Shown: piece by piece, positions 35,994 through 43,583 of the stretch
Position numbering within the stretch: position 1 is the stretch's first letter
How the letters are laid out: the number at the start of each line of letters is the position of its first letter
Source: Thalassococcus_A lentus
GTDB taxonomy: Bacteria; Pseudomonadota; Alphaproteobacteria; Rhodobacterales; Rhodobacteraceae
Assembly (NCBI RefSeq): GCF_028023555.1
Contig: NZ_JAQIOY010000003.1
Span: 686,822 to 750,821, forward strand
Direction: 5' to 3'
Length of the DNA stretch: 64,000 nt
Position numbers and translations under genes: made by a program
Notes under the pieces: model-generated
What the model was told of the DNA's origin: nothing
The model's input: the letters and a program-made list of their open reading frames with translations, nothing else
Database searches by the model: none

Positions 35994-38063
35994 ATGTCCT
36001 TATCCGTCCCACAAAAGATTTTGGATGCGCTGACAGATGTGGTGATGCCGCGCCTGAAACCCGCGCCAAAGGCCGCTGAGACGATCCGGATCGGTGATTT
36101 TGATCTGCCGGTCTATCGGACCGGCGCCCTGGTCATTGGCAGCGGCGCAGCGGGCTTGCGCGCGGCCGTCGAAATGAAGCGGCGCGGCGTTGATGTGACG
36201 ATCGTCAGTCAGAGCGCATGGGGCGGAACGTCGGCCTGTTCCGGCTCGGACAAACAGACCCTGCACACCGCCAATACCAAGGATCAAGGTGACAACTTTC
36301 AGGCCATGGCCGAAGCGATCCGCGCAGGCGGAGCCATGGATGAGGACACCGCTTATATCGAGGCTGTCGGCTCGGTCCGCGCGATGGCCTCGCTACAGTA
36401 TCTGGGCCTGCCTTTGCCTCAGGATCATCTGGGCGGCACGTTGCGCTATCAGACCGACCACGATGAGGTTGGGCGCGCGACATCATGCGGCCCCCGTACA
36501 TCGCGCTTGATGGTCAAGGTTCTGGCCGAAGAGGCAATCCGCCTCGATATCCCGTTTTTCAACCAGACGACAGCGATCAAGGTGCTGAAGAACACGCAGG
36601 GTGTGACCGGGTTGCTGGCCATCCGCCCCAAGGAAAGCACCGACGCGAACCCTTATGGGTTGGCTGTTTTTCCCTGCTCCGCATTGGTATTTGCCGCTGG
36701 TGGCCCGGGCGAGATGTATCGCGACAGCGTGTTTCCGAATGGCTGTTTCGGCACCTTGGGCATGGCGCTCGAGGCCGGGCTGGAACTGACAAATATCACC
36801 GAAAGCCAGTTTGGCATCAGCACCCGACGAGAGGGATTCCCGTGGAACCTGTCGGGAACCTATGTGCAGGTCATCCCGCACATCTACTCGGTCGACGGCG
36901 ACGGCACAGAACGTCATTTCCTGGCCGATTACTATCGGACTACGCAGGAAATGGCCTCGAACATTTTCCGCAAGGGATACCAATGGCCCTTTCACGCAAG
37001 CCGTATGCTGGATTTTCAATCAAGCCTTATTGATCTTGCAATCTTCCGTGAAGGCCAGAAAGGCCGCCGTGTCTTTATGGATTTCAATCGCAATCCAGAA
37101 CCGATTGACGCCCCGTTCAGTCTGGAGCGCCTGGACAGCGATGTGGCTGACTATTTGCGCAGCGCCGGTGCGGATCACGCGCTGCCGATTGACCGCTTGC
37201 GCCACATGAACCCGCTCGCGATCGAACTGTACAAGCGATACAAGGTTGATATTTCGGCAGATCCTTTGGAATTCGCGGTCAACAACCAGCACATGAATGG
37301 CGGGATCGCGGTCGATACTTGGGGACGTACGAATATTCCAGGCATCTACGCGGTGGGTGAGGCCTCGGGCACACATGGTGCGACCCGACCCGGAGGTTCA
37401 GCCCTGAATGCAGGTCAGGTCTTTGGCACGCGGGTCGCCGAACACATCGGCGCAGCGGGTACCGCGCGCGCGCCCTCGCAATCCGATGTGTCGGGTGCTG
37501 CCGCAACGGCCATATCCAACGTCACGGGCCACCGAAAAAGCGACAGCCCATTGACCTGGAAGGACATCCGGGCCGATGTGCAGGCCCGCATGAGCGACCA
37601 TGCCGGCATTCTGTGCAACCCAGCCGATGTGTCAGACGCCTTGACCGACGCCCGCGCCCTGAACACCCGGATCCATGATTTAGGTATCGCTGTGGCGCGA
37701 AACGCCGAGATGGTCCGCGCGGTTCAATGGCAGCAGATGGCGCTTGCGTCAGAAGCCGTGCTTGCTGCCCTCGATCACTATATCGCAAAAGGCGGCGGCA
37801 GCCGTGGCGCCCGGGCGATTTGCGACCCACTGGGTGAATCATTGCCGATGTCAGTGCAAGGACCGCTGCCCGAAGTTCGATTTCGCACCGAACGAGAGGC
37901 CGACAAGAACAGCCAGTTGAAAGTCCGTCTTGATGGCACGAATTTCGTCATCACGGATGTCGCGAACCGATGCTACGATGGCGACAAATCCTTTTTTGAA
38001 CGCGATTGGCCAGCATGGCTGACCGGCGATATCTACAGATCTGGTGTCGAAGCATCCTGCTAA
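35994..38063 (+). CDS. FAD-binding oxidoreductase of the fumarate reductase/succinate dehydrogenase flavoprotein family
   Basis: Flavoprotein of 689 aa. The dinucleotide motif VIGSGAAGLRAAVEM begins near residue 44. Also seen are GGTSACSGSDKQTL, ALVFAAGGPGEMY, HMNGGIAVD and VGEASGTHGATRPGGSALNAGQVFG, with a C-terminal helical domain after residue 490. It is the last gene of the operon. The HMNGGI and RPGGSALN elements correspond to the catalytic region of the Sdh/Frd/L-aspartate-oxidase group. No iron-sulphur or membrane partner is encoded nearby, so it probably works as a soluble dehydrogenase or reductase on a pathway intermediate. Confidence 0.82.
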   Translation: MSLSVPQKILDALTDVVMPRLKPAPKAAETIRIGDFDLPVYRTGALVIGSGAAGLRAAVEMKRRGVDVTIVSQSAWGGTSACSGSDKQTLHTANTKDQGDNFQAMAEAIRAGGAMDEDTAYIEAVGSVRAMASLQYLGLPLPQDHLGGTLRYQTDHDEVGRATSCGPRTSRLMVKVLAEEAIRLDIPFFNQTTAIKVLKNTQGVTGLLAIRPKESTDANPYGLAVFPCSALVFAAGGPGEMYRDSVFPNGCFGTLGMALEAGLELTNITESQFGISTRREGFPWNLSGTYVQVIPHIYSVDGDGTERHFLADYYRTTQEMASNIFRKGYQWPFHASRMLDFQSSLIDLAIFREGQKGRRVFMDFNRNPEPIDAPFSLERLDSDVADYLRSAGADHALPIDRLRHMNPLAIELYKRYKVDISADPLEFAVNNQHMNGGIAVDTWGRTNIPGIYAVGEASGTHGATRPGGSALNAGQVFGTRVAEHIGAAGTARAPSQSDVSGAAATAISNVTGHRKSDSPLTWKDIRADVQARMSDHAGILCNPADVSDALTDARALNTRIHDLGIAVARNAEMVRAVQWQQMALASEAVLAALDHYIAKGGGSRGARAICDPLGESLPMSVQGPLPEVRFRTEREADKNSQLKVRLDGTNFVITDVANRCYDGDKSFFERDWPAWLTGDIYRSGVEASC

Positions 38064-38368
38064 GCTCTCGATTCATCAAACCGCCACTTTGAAGACGTCT
38101 ACCGTGAAGATGTCCGCAAACCATTGAGCGCTCCGACCAAACGACCGCTTCCCAGCCTCTGCATTGACGCAACCGAAATGAATTTGAACGTTGCTATTGG
38201 AAAGTGTGGCCACCTCGCCAAGAACAGAAGCCTTTGACTTGCACGTGTTAAGTCGAGACGAGTTGTTTTTCGCGCAGCGACTCTGGATGGATATGGCTCG
38301 ACCAATCGCTCCGACATGGTGACCCAAATCCAAACTCATGCCGAGAGCGCACACAATTCATTGATTTT
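38064..38368. other. Intergenic stretch before the integrated element
   Basis: About 305 bases between the flavoprotein gene and the left attachment repeat. Open frames are short and lack coding features; no RNA gene or terminator was found. It may contain decayed coding sequence, but nothing can be assigned. Confidence 0.45.
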
Positions 38369-38386
38369 AATGGTGCCCCCACACGG
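38369..38386. repeat. Attachment site, left (attL): 18-bp copy of the tRNA-Thr 3' end
   Basis: The 18-base sequence AATGGTGCCCCCACACGG is identical to 45647-45664, where it forms the 3' end (with CCA) of tRNA-Thr. This is the direct-repeat signature left by a tyrosine integrase that targets a tRNA gene. The integrase gene starts 154 bases to the right. Confidence 0.85.
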
Positions 38387-38491
38387 CACACCAGATTAAC
38401 ACCTCACGGTCTCCCACACTCTATTTCCTAATGTTTTTCAGCGATTTGGGCTATATTTCGGTATATTTTACTTGAAAGGCGTATTAGTGGG

Positions 38492-38533
38492 TCTCACTAT
38501 AAAAGGTGGACATAAAGGTGGACACTAGTGAGA
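38492..38533. promoter_or_regulatory. Dyad and direct repeats upstream of the integrase gene
   Basis: Two direct copies of AAAGGTGGACA (38502-38512 and 38514-38524) are enclosed by an inverted repeat, TCTCACTA at 38492-38499 and TAGTGAGA at 38526-38533, ending 7 bases before the integrase ATG. The layout fits an operator, or integrase/AlpA arm sites, that governs integrase expression and excision. Confidence 0.5.
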
Positions 38534-38540
38534 GGCAAGT

Positions 38541-39743
38541 ATGGCCGCTAGATACAAACTGACGGACCGTCAGGTCAGAAACCTAAGACCTGGCACGAAG
38601 CTAAACGATGGCGGAGGCCTTTGGGTGCATTGCCGAGAGGGCGGGTCCACGCAGTGGGTTCTCCGCGTCACGGTGCATGGGAGACGACGTGAAATGGGCT
38701 TGGGGGGCATCGACACTGTGAGTCTCGCCCAGGCCCGCGAAATCGCGGATAAATGGCGCGGACTCGCAAAAGCCGGAACTGACCCTATCATCGAGCGCGA
38801 CAAGCAACGCCGCGAGGCCAAACGCAATCTCTATTTATTAGAGGATGTTGCGAGAGACGCATTTGAGGCACGCAAGGCCGATCTGAAAGGAGACGGCAAG
38901 GCTGGAAGGTGGTTTTCCCCTCTCGAAAGACACATCCTCCCAAAGCTGGGACATTTGCCGGTGACACAAATAGACCAACACGCCATCAAAGAGGCACTTA
39001 AACCGCTTTGGCACAGCAAAGCGGACACGGCTCGTAAGGCGCTCAATCGATTGGGTTTGGTTCTAAAACACGCGGCCGCCATCGACCTGAATGTCGATCT
39101 ACAAGCGACGGACAAGGCAAAAGCGCTTCTTGGGAAAACCCGCCACGTGCCGCAGCATATTCCTGCCATGCACTGGCAAGAGGTGCCCGAATTCTACGAC
39201 AGCCTTTCCGATGGAACAGTTGTTCATTTGGCGTTGCGCTTGCTCATCCTGACAGGGGTTCGATCAGCCGCAGCTCGGCATTGCCGTTGGGAACAGATTG
39301 AAGGCGACGTTTGGACGGTACCTGCCGAGTATATCAAAGGCCGCTTGGGACGGACCCGCGATTTTCGGGTTCCCCTGTCAGACGAAGCAATGACTGTTTT
39401 GCGGGATGCACGGGCACATGAGCGAAACGGATGGCTGTTTCCGTCGCCACGGGCGAAAAACCCAATTTCGGACATGAGCATGTCGCGACATATGGAACGG
39501 CGCGGCTTGGATGCACGACCGCACGGATTCCGTGCGAGCTTGCGTAGCTGGCTGGCTGATTGCACGGACGCTTCTCATGAGGTCGCCGAAACAGTCCTAG
39601 GCCACAAGATTCTGAACGCCGTTCAAGCAGCATATCAGCGCTCTGACCATCTCGAACAACGTCGCGTCCTTATGCAGCGCTGGACAGATCACGTAACGGG
39701 CAAAAGCGGTGCCCTGGTGCGATTGGCGGCCTCTGATGGCTAA
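38541..39743 (+). CDS. Tyrosine-type site-specific integrase (P4-like)
   Basis: Integrase of 400 aa. The N-terminal DUF4102-type arm-binding domain includes NDGGGLWVHCREGG and DPIIERDKQRREAK. A core-binding domain follows, then the catalytic domain from about residue 210. The catalytic residues are all present: Arg in LTGVRSAAARH, Lys in EYIKGR, His-x-x-Arg in HGFRAS, His in VLGHK and Tyr in AAYQRSD. AGAGG precedes the ATG by 5 bases. It reads inward from attL and its 3' end overlaps the next gene. It should mediate integration into the tRNA-Thr 3' end. Confidence 0.92.
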   Translation: MAARYKLTDRQVRNLRPGTKLNDGGGLWVHCREGGSTQWVLRVTVHGRRREMGLGGIDTVSLAQAREIADKWRGLAKAGTDPIIERDKQRREAKRNLYLLEDVARDAFEARKADLKGDGKAGRWFSPLERHILPKLGHLPVTQIDQHAIKEALKPLWHSKADTARKALNRLGLVLKHAAAIDLNVDLQATDKAKALLGKTRHVPQHIPAMHWQEVPEFYDSLSDGTVVHLALRLLILTGVRSAAARHCRWEQIEGDVWTVPAEYIKGRLGRTRDFRVPLSDEAMTVLRDARAHERNGWLFPSPRAKNPISDMSMSRHMERRGLDARPHGFRASLRSWLADCTDASHEVAETVLGHKILNAVQAAYQRSDHLEQRRVLMQRWTDHVTGKSGALVRLAASDG

Positions 39744-40380
39744 GCCGCTCTTGCGCATCGAAGACCTTGAGGCCTCGGCAGAGACGCAACACAAAGACGC
39801 CATGCTTCACGCCCGAATTTGGCTAGAGCGAGCCGCTCATTTCGCACATTCGGCCAACACCCACGCGCCTACGGAATTGTTTCGTTTGCCTCTTGATCCC
39901 GAAGATGCTGCCCGCATGCAATGGCTAGATGCAGATCGGATATTTTGGGCCAATTTTCTTTGGCGGGTTTGCATCGTGCACTTGGGCCCATGGGTGTTGC
40001 AAGGGATACCTCCGGCACTTGAGGATCGCAAATTCCCATTGGATATGGTGACACGATCGCGAATTGCGCGGGTGATGCGGTTGTGTCGCGGAAAGAAGCT
40101 CAATGCCACCAAGGCTCGCGATGTTGCTCTGGTCACCGGCCTTAAGGAGCTAAATCGCATGAACGTGGCAATTACCTCAAGTGAAACGCGAGTGGATTAC
40201 GGAAAGACCGCTGAGCGATTCGCATATGATATTCTCAACGGTTTTGACGCGGCCAACATCGCTGAGAACACCATCGCAACAATATGGAGGAGACGCCACA
40301 AAACTCTGGCGAAAGTGACAGAAGGCATGAACGGGCTTTCAATTAAAGAGGCCGAAGCACATTGGAGGGCAATACTCTAG
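39736..40380 (+). CDS. Hypothetical protein overlapping integrase
   Basis: Protein of 214 aa that I do not recognise. The start MAKPLLRIEDLEASAE overlaps the integrase stop by 8 bases, suggesting coupling. The sequence is largely helical and charged, with one moderately hydrophobic segment (FWANFLWRVCIVHLGPWVL), and no clear DNA-binding or catalytic motif. The C-terminal part (ENTIATIWRRRHKTLAKVTEG) could be a short HTH-like helix pair, but this is weak. It is conserved in position next to the integrase, hence perhaps an element-maintenance gene. Confidence 0.6.
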   Translation: MAKPLLRIEDLEASAETQHKDAMLHARIWLERAAHFAHSANTHAPTELFRLPLDPEDAARMQWLDADRIFWANFLWRVCIVHLGPWVLQGIPPALEDRKFPLDMVTRSRIARVMRLCRGKKLNATKARDVALVTGLKELNRMNVAITSSETRVDYGKTAERFAYDILNGFDAANIAENTIATIWRRRHKTLAKVTEGMNGLSIKEAEAHWRAIL

Positions 40381-40448
40381 AATTTGTCTTTTGATCTACG
40401 CGATCGTACTTCCCAGTTTGGCTGCATCTTTCAAGATGGAGCTAAGCA

Positions 40449-40739
40449 GTGACTATACTCAAAAATCAACACTACCCTCATGCAATTCCTTCCGAACCCA
40501 GTGGTAAGCAGGAACGCACGCGCCGCGAGTTGGAACGGCCGGATATTGGTGTCGATCTCTTGCTGAAGGTCGACGAGGTAGCCGGCTGGCTTCAAATCTC
40601 TGTACCAACACTTTGGGGATGGATCGCTAAAGGCACTTTCCCTTCTCCGATAAAATTGGGGCGAACCTCCCGCTGGCGCAAATCAACAGTCGAAAGTTGG
40701 TTGCTGGACGCGCAATCGCACGCTGGGTCAGAAAAATGA
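40449..40739 (+). CDS. AlpA-family helix-turn-helix regulator/excisionase
   Basis: Small DNA-binding protein of 96 aa starting at a GTG with GGAG about 10 bases upstream. The second half is the AlpA/excisionase HTH: LLKVDEVAGWLQISVPTLW, then GTFPSPIKLGRTSRWRKSTVESWL. Such proteins act as excision factors or integrase activators in P4-like elements and satellites. Its stop overlaps the next ATG (ATGA). Confidence 0.85.
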   Translation: MTILKNQHYPHAIPSEPSGKQERTRRELERPDIGVDLLLKVDEVAGWLQISVPTLWGWIAKGTFPSPIKLGRTSRWRKSTVESWLLDAQSHAGSEK

Positions 40740-41035
40740 CCCATCCCTTTAGCGAAACAGCCGATCGCTACGTCGGAGTGGTTGCAGCGTGGTATGGCTG
40801 GCGGGTGATCGTGTGCAAGGATGGAATACAATGGATCATTCAGCGCAAACGCGGCGGTCAGAGGGCGTGGCGCAACGAGTCGTTCTGCGTCACCCTTCGC
40901 GCGCTGATCCGGAACCTGACCAGCGCTGATGCACCCCCTGACGCGATTGAGACGCTGCGGACATTGCCCGAGAATGCTGCCCAGTTCGATCTGGGCGCGT
41001 GGCGAGAGGCAAAGGCCGATCTAGCAATCACTTGA
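40736..41035 (+). CDS. Small hypothetical protein coupled to alpA
   Basis: Protein of 99 aa starting MTHPFSETADRYVGVVAAWYGW, with its ATG overlapping the alpA stop. It contains a short beta-rich stretch (GWRVIVCKDGIQWIIQRKRGG) and a helical C-terminus ending FDLGAWREAKADLAIT. Similar short proteins accompany AlpA genes in proteobacterial islands, but I know no function for them. Confidence 0.6.
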   Translation: MTHPFSETADRYVGVVAAWYGWRVIVCKDGIQWIIQRKRGGQRAWRNESFCVTLRALIRNLTSADAPPDAIETLRTLPENAAQFDLGAWREAKADLAIT

Positions 41036-41166
41036 AATAGCGAGGCCCGGTCGCACCGCCTGCGCCGGGCCTCTAATTTGCACCGCCGAAACCGACGCTC
41101 TCAAGCAAACATAGCCTACCCAAAAACGGGTCCGCTAACAAGGTTTCGCCCGACGACTGTGGGATC

Positions 41167-41559
41167 ATGGGACGCGACAAACGAAACGAACAGCGAGGCG
41201 GCAGGTTCGCCAGATATCCAGCCGAAATCATAGAAAGCGTTGCTTGGCTCAGTTTATCCGGCTACGCAGTCAAGCTGCATCTTGTTTTGATCCAGCGCCA
41301 GTTCGGATCTTCAGACGAGCTCGCGGCGATGTCGGAGAACGAAGCTTGCAAGGCTTTGGGCTTGGGATCACGCCAAACAGCGCGAAACGCGTTTAAGCAA
41401 CTGGTAGACGCAGGTTTCATTGTCCTGCAGGTGCCTGCGCATCTAGGATCCAACGGCTACGGTCGGGCAGCGAAGTATCGCCTGACGCACTTGCGCTACA
41501 ATTCGAAACCACCGACGAGGGATTGGGTCGAAAAAACAAAAACCCCGCACAGAAAGTGA
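41167..41559 (+). CDS. Winged-helix protein, possible replication initiator of the element
   Basis: Protein of 130 aa. The middle part reads GYAVKLHLVLIQRQFG, then ACKALGLGSRQTARNAFKQLVDAGFIVLQ, a clear winged helix-turn-helix with recognition helix and wing (AAKYRLTHL). This domain type occurs in replication-initiator-like proteins of Rhizobiales/Rhodobacterales mobile elements. The last codons and stop (CAC AGA AAG TGA) lie inside the first of four iteron-like repeats. An initiator role is inferred from that arrangement; a simple repressor remains possible. Confidence 0.55.
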   Translation: MGRDKRNEQRGGRFARYPAEIIESVAWLSLSGYAVKLHLVLIQRQFGSSDELAAMSENEACKALGLGSRQTARNAFKQLVDAGFIVLQVPAHLGSNGYGRAAKYRLTHLRYNSKPPTRDWVEKTKTPHRK

Positions 41560-41669
41560 CCAATACCCTTGCCCAAAAAGTGATCAATGCGCGTCTTAAC
41601 TGGGTGTTGAAGCATTGCCCAAAAAGTGATCAATGCGCACGCGGTTTCCTTGCACATAAAGTGGTCAAT
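41547..41669. repeat. Four iteron-like direct repeats (candidate replication origin)
   Basis: Four 18-base copies of GCMCANAAAGTGRYCAAT at 41547-41564, 41571-41588, 41617-41634 and 41652-41669. Copies 2 and 3 are identical over 24 bases (TTGCCC extension through GCGC). Spacings are 24, 46 and 35 bases. The first copy provides the stop codon of the winged-helix gene. The arrangement is like initiator genes that carry or abut their own origin. Copies 2-4 could also be read as coding repeats (QKVxN) in another frame. Confidence 0.65.
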
Positions 41670-41859
41670 TTCTAAGACTCTGCCATAGGCCCTATGGCTT
41701 TGGGCAACGACAAAGGATCGCCTTGGGGCCACACCTCAATTGGATCGGATGGCACCGCGATCTACGCTTCAAAAGTGTTTCGCTCAAAAAAACCTGTTGG
41801 CCTCAGGCGCTTTCAACACGGGTGGCTGCGTCTATGCTGGAAATCCATTAGGTCTCTGA

Positions 41860-42042
41860 GTGAGCGCAATGATTCTGAACGCTTACACATTACTCGCCAT
41901 ACTTGGCTTGGGTTTCAATCTCCGTCTACTGATCGGCGGTTTTATATGGTCGGCGCTGTGGTTTTTGTCGTATCGTCATTCAAGGGGGCGGGCGATTGGG
42001 GCCTTGTTCGTCGGGCAGCAGGGTTTGTTTGGGAGATTTTAA
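41860..42042 (+). CDS. Small membrane protein coupled to BRCT gene
   Basis: Predicted protein of 57-60 aa. Two starts are possible, GTG at 41860 or ATG at 41869. The sequence AYTLLAILGLGFNLRLLIGGFIWSALWFLSY-like core (here split as LLAILGLGF and GGFIWSALWFLSY) would span the membrane, followed by a basic tail RHSRGRAIGALFVGQQG. Its TAA abuts the GTG start of the BRCT gene with no gap, implying translational coupling. It has no recognisable family. An overlapping longer frame on the same strand has no coding character. Confidence 0.5.
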   Translation: MSAMILNAYTLLAILGLGFNLRLLIGGFIWSALWFLSYRHSRGRAIGALFVGQQGLFGRF

Positions 42043-42546
42043 GTGAAAGTATGTGTGACGGGTAAGCTGGTAGGATTTACACGAAAAGAAGCCAAAGCCG
42101 CAATAGAGTCTTTGGATGCAGAATTTTCCACGACGGTAACATACGATACCAACTATTTGGTGGCCGCATCTTTAAAAACTGGCAAGGCAAAGAAGGCATC
42201 TCAGATCGGCGTGGACGTAATCACAGAAGCCGAATTTGAAGACTTCTTAGATGCGGGCGCGTTCCCTGATAACAAGCTCCCTGGCAAACCACAAAGAGCA
42301 CCAAGGGAGTGGGTAAACAATTTTCCAGATCTGGAATGGCAAGAACTTCCGCCCTCTGAGATGCGCGTGAAGAGCATCGAATATCAAAATTCAGATGGTG
42401 TCGTAACAACTCGCAAAATACGGCCCATCGCTACAGCTGAGTACGTTACCAAAAGAGGCCTAAAGGTCGAATACTTGAAAGGCCAAGACTTAACCACTGA
42501 TAGGTTGAAATGGTTTCGATTCGATAGGATCTTGAGCCTTTCCTGA
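42043..42546 (+). CDS. BRCT-domain protein with WYL-like C-terminal domain
   Basis: Protein of 167 aa starting at GTG. Residues 1-68 form a BRCT domain of the DNA-ligase/RFC type (VCVTGKLVGFTRKEA, then TNYLVAASL and TEAEFEDFL). A linker rich in Pro follows. Residues about 105-167 look like a small WYL-type beta domain: IEYQNSDGVVTTRKIRPI and a final FRFDRILSL. WYL domains often sense nucleotides and control defence genes; BRCT domains bind DNA ends or phosphopeptides. The combination in a mobile element, next to a membrane protein, is unusual. Function is unknown. Confidence 0.65.
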   Translation: MKVCVTGKLVGFTRKEAKAAIESLDAEFSTTVTYDTNYLVAASLKTGKAKKASQIGVDVITEAEFEDFLDAGAFPDNKLPGKPQRAPREWVNNFPDLEWQELPPSEMRVKSIEYQNSDGVVTTRKIRPIATAEYVTKRGLKVEYLKGQDLTTDRLKWFRFDRILSLS

Positions 42547-42865
42547 AGTCTGACTTAGGGCCTTGTTCGTTGGGACGCTGTCGCGAGAGCGTTGGTCTGC
42601 TGTGTATGGTTTTAACCTTCATGAGCGCAGAAAAGACCCGCTGAGAACCTACCGAGGGCTTGCGTGCGTCGGGGCCAGAATAGGGGTCGGTTGCAGATAG
42701 AGGCGGAATCCTGCGCTAACGAAATTGGGGGCTTCTGTCCCACTTGAACTTGCAGGATAACTCGCCCGATAAGCCTTTGATCTGCCTCACAGCGTTTTTT
42801 TCCAAGACAGACAGTAGATCGATTGGGACGCAGGGCAGGTCCATACTGCGCCAAGGAGGGTGGAA
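42547..42865. other. Intergenic stretch with near-palindrome and repeated 13-mer
   Basis: About 319 bases. It contains GGGCCTTGTTCGT at 42558-42570, an exact repeat of 41999-42011 on the other side of the BRCT gene. It also has a near-perfect palindrome ACGCTGTCGCGAGAGCGT at 42575-42592 (one mismatched pair), which could stop transcription or bind a protein. Nothing coding was seen. Confidence 0.45.
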
Positions 42866-43513
42866 TTGACATACGATCTGAGAACTTTCTCCGAGCTTCG
42901 CGATCTGCTCGACGCGAAGCTGACAACCCACGATGGGGAGCCTTTGTCTTGTGAATTGTACGAGTGTTCTAACCCTACAGGAAAGCTGTCACTGATTGCT
43001 GAAGACGGCAAAGAGATTGTCTTTCATGTTGCCGAAGCTTGCAACATCGCGAATTTGGTCCTGTCGATTGATCGCATTCTGTCCTCTCCAAGATCAAATA
43101 AAGGCTGCGCTCAGCTGTCAGACATTTTCCTGGTAAATCTTGATATTCTACGGGAATACATCCGCGCGGCTTTGCCTTCCGACTGGTACGCCGAGACGGA
43201 CGCAGACAAAAATGTCAGATTTTGGGCCGGTTTCATAAAGCACCCAAGAGACTATGTTTTTGCGCATCGGTGCCTCGCTGATATGTACGAGAACCTTGAT
43301 CCCGCTCCAGCGGTCATAAATAGTGACTTCCTAAGCACTTGGCATGGTCTTTCCAATTCTGAGAAAGACCGGAAAAAAGCTGACTTGGCCCATCGTGTGG
43401 TAGAGGTCCAACTTCCGAGCATCAGCGAGATTTCCGACTTCTTCACTTCATGCTCTAAGCACCTTCAGAAAATGATTGAGCTGTCGAGGAACGAGGAAAC
43501 AACATCCCGGTAA
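42866..43513 (+). CDS. Hypothetical protein of the integrated element
   Basis: Protein of 215 aa with no recognised domain. A TTG start at 42866 (MTYDLRTFSELRDLLDA) is preferred because AGGAGG lies 6 bases upstream; a GTG at 42860 would overlap that site. The N-terminal third is mixed alpha/beta (SCELYECSNPTGKLSLIAEDGKEIVF); the rest is helical (DIFLVNLDILREYIRAAL and LQKMIELSRNEE). Codon use is AT-richer than in the flanking core genes. It follows the BRCT gene and may be cargo. Confidence 0.6.
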   Translation: MTYDLRTFSELRDLLDAKLTTHDGEPLSCELYECSNPTGKLSLIAEDGKEIVFHVAEACNIANLVLSIDRILSSPRSNKGCAQLSDIFLVNLDILREYIRAALPSDWYAETDADKNVRFWAGFIKHPRDYVFAHRCLADMYENLDPAPAVINSDFLSTWHGLSNSEKDRKKADLAHRVVEVQLPSISEISDFFTSCSKHLQKMIELSRNEETTSR

Positions 43514-43583
43514 ACTTAGCGCAGGCTTCCGCCCCTATCCGCAACTGACCCCAGAGTACCGCAAAGGCCGCTCTCGCGCGCCC

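Noticed and set aside
38064..38368. Minus-strand frame of 92 codons as a decayed transposase
   Set aside because: The sequence gave a vague impression of a remnant, but no motif could be named, so it was left as non-coding.
41547..41669. CRISPR array
   Set aside because: Only four degenerate 18-bp repeats with unequal spacing (24, 46, 35) and no cas genes; iteron-like repeats fit better.
41694..42065. Plus-strand frame of 123 codons overlapping the small membrane-protein gene
   Set aside because: It lacks a ribosome site and a known pattern, and overlaps the start of the BRCT gene. The shorter hydrophobic frame that abuts the BRCT start is the better choice.
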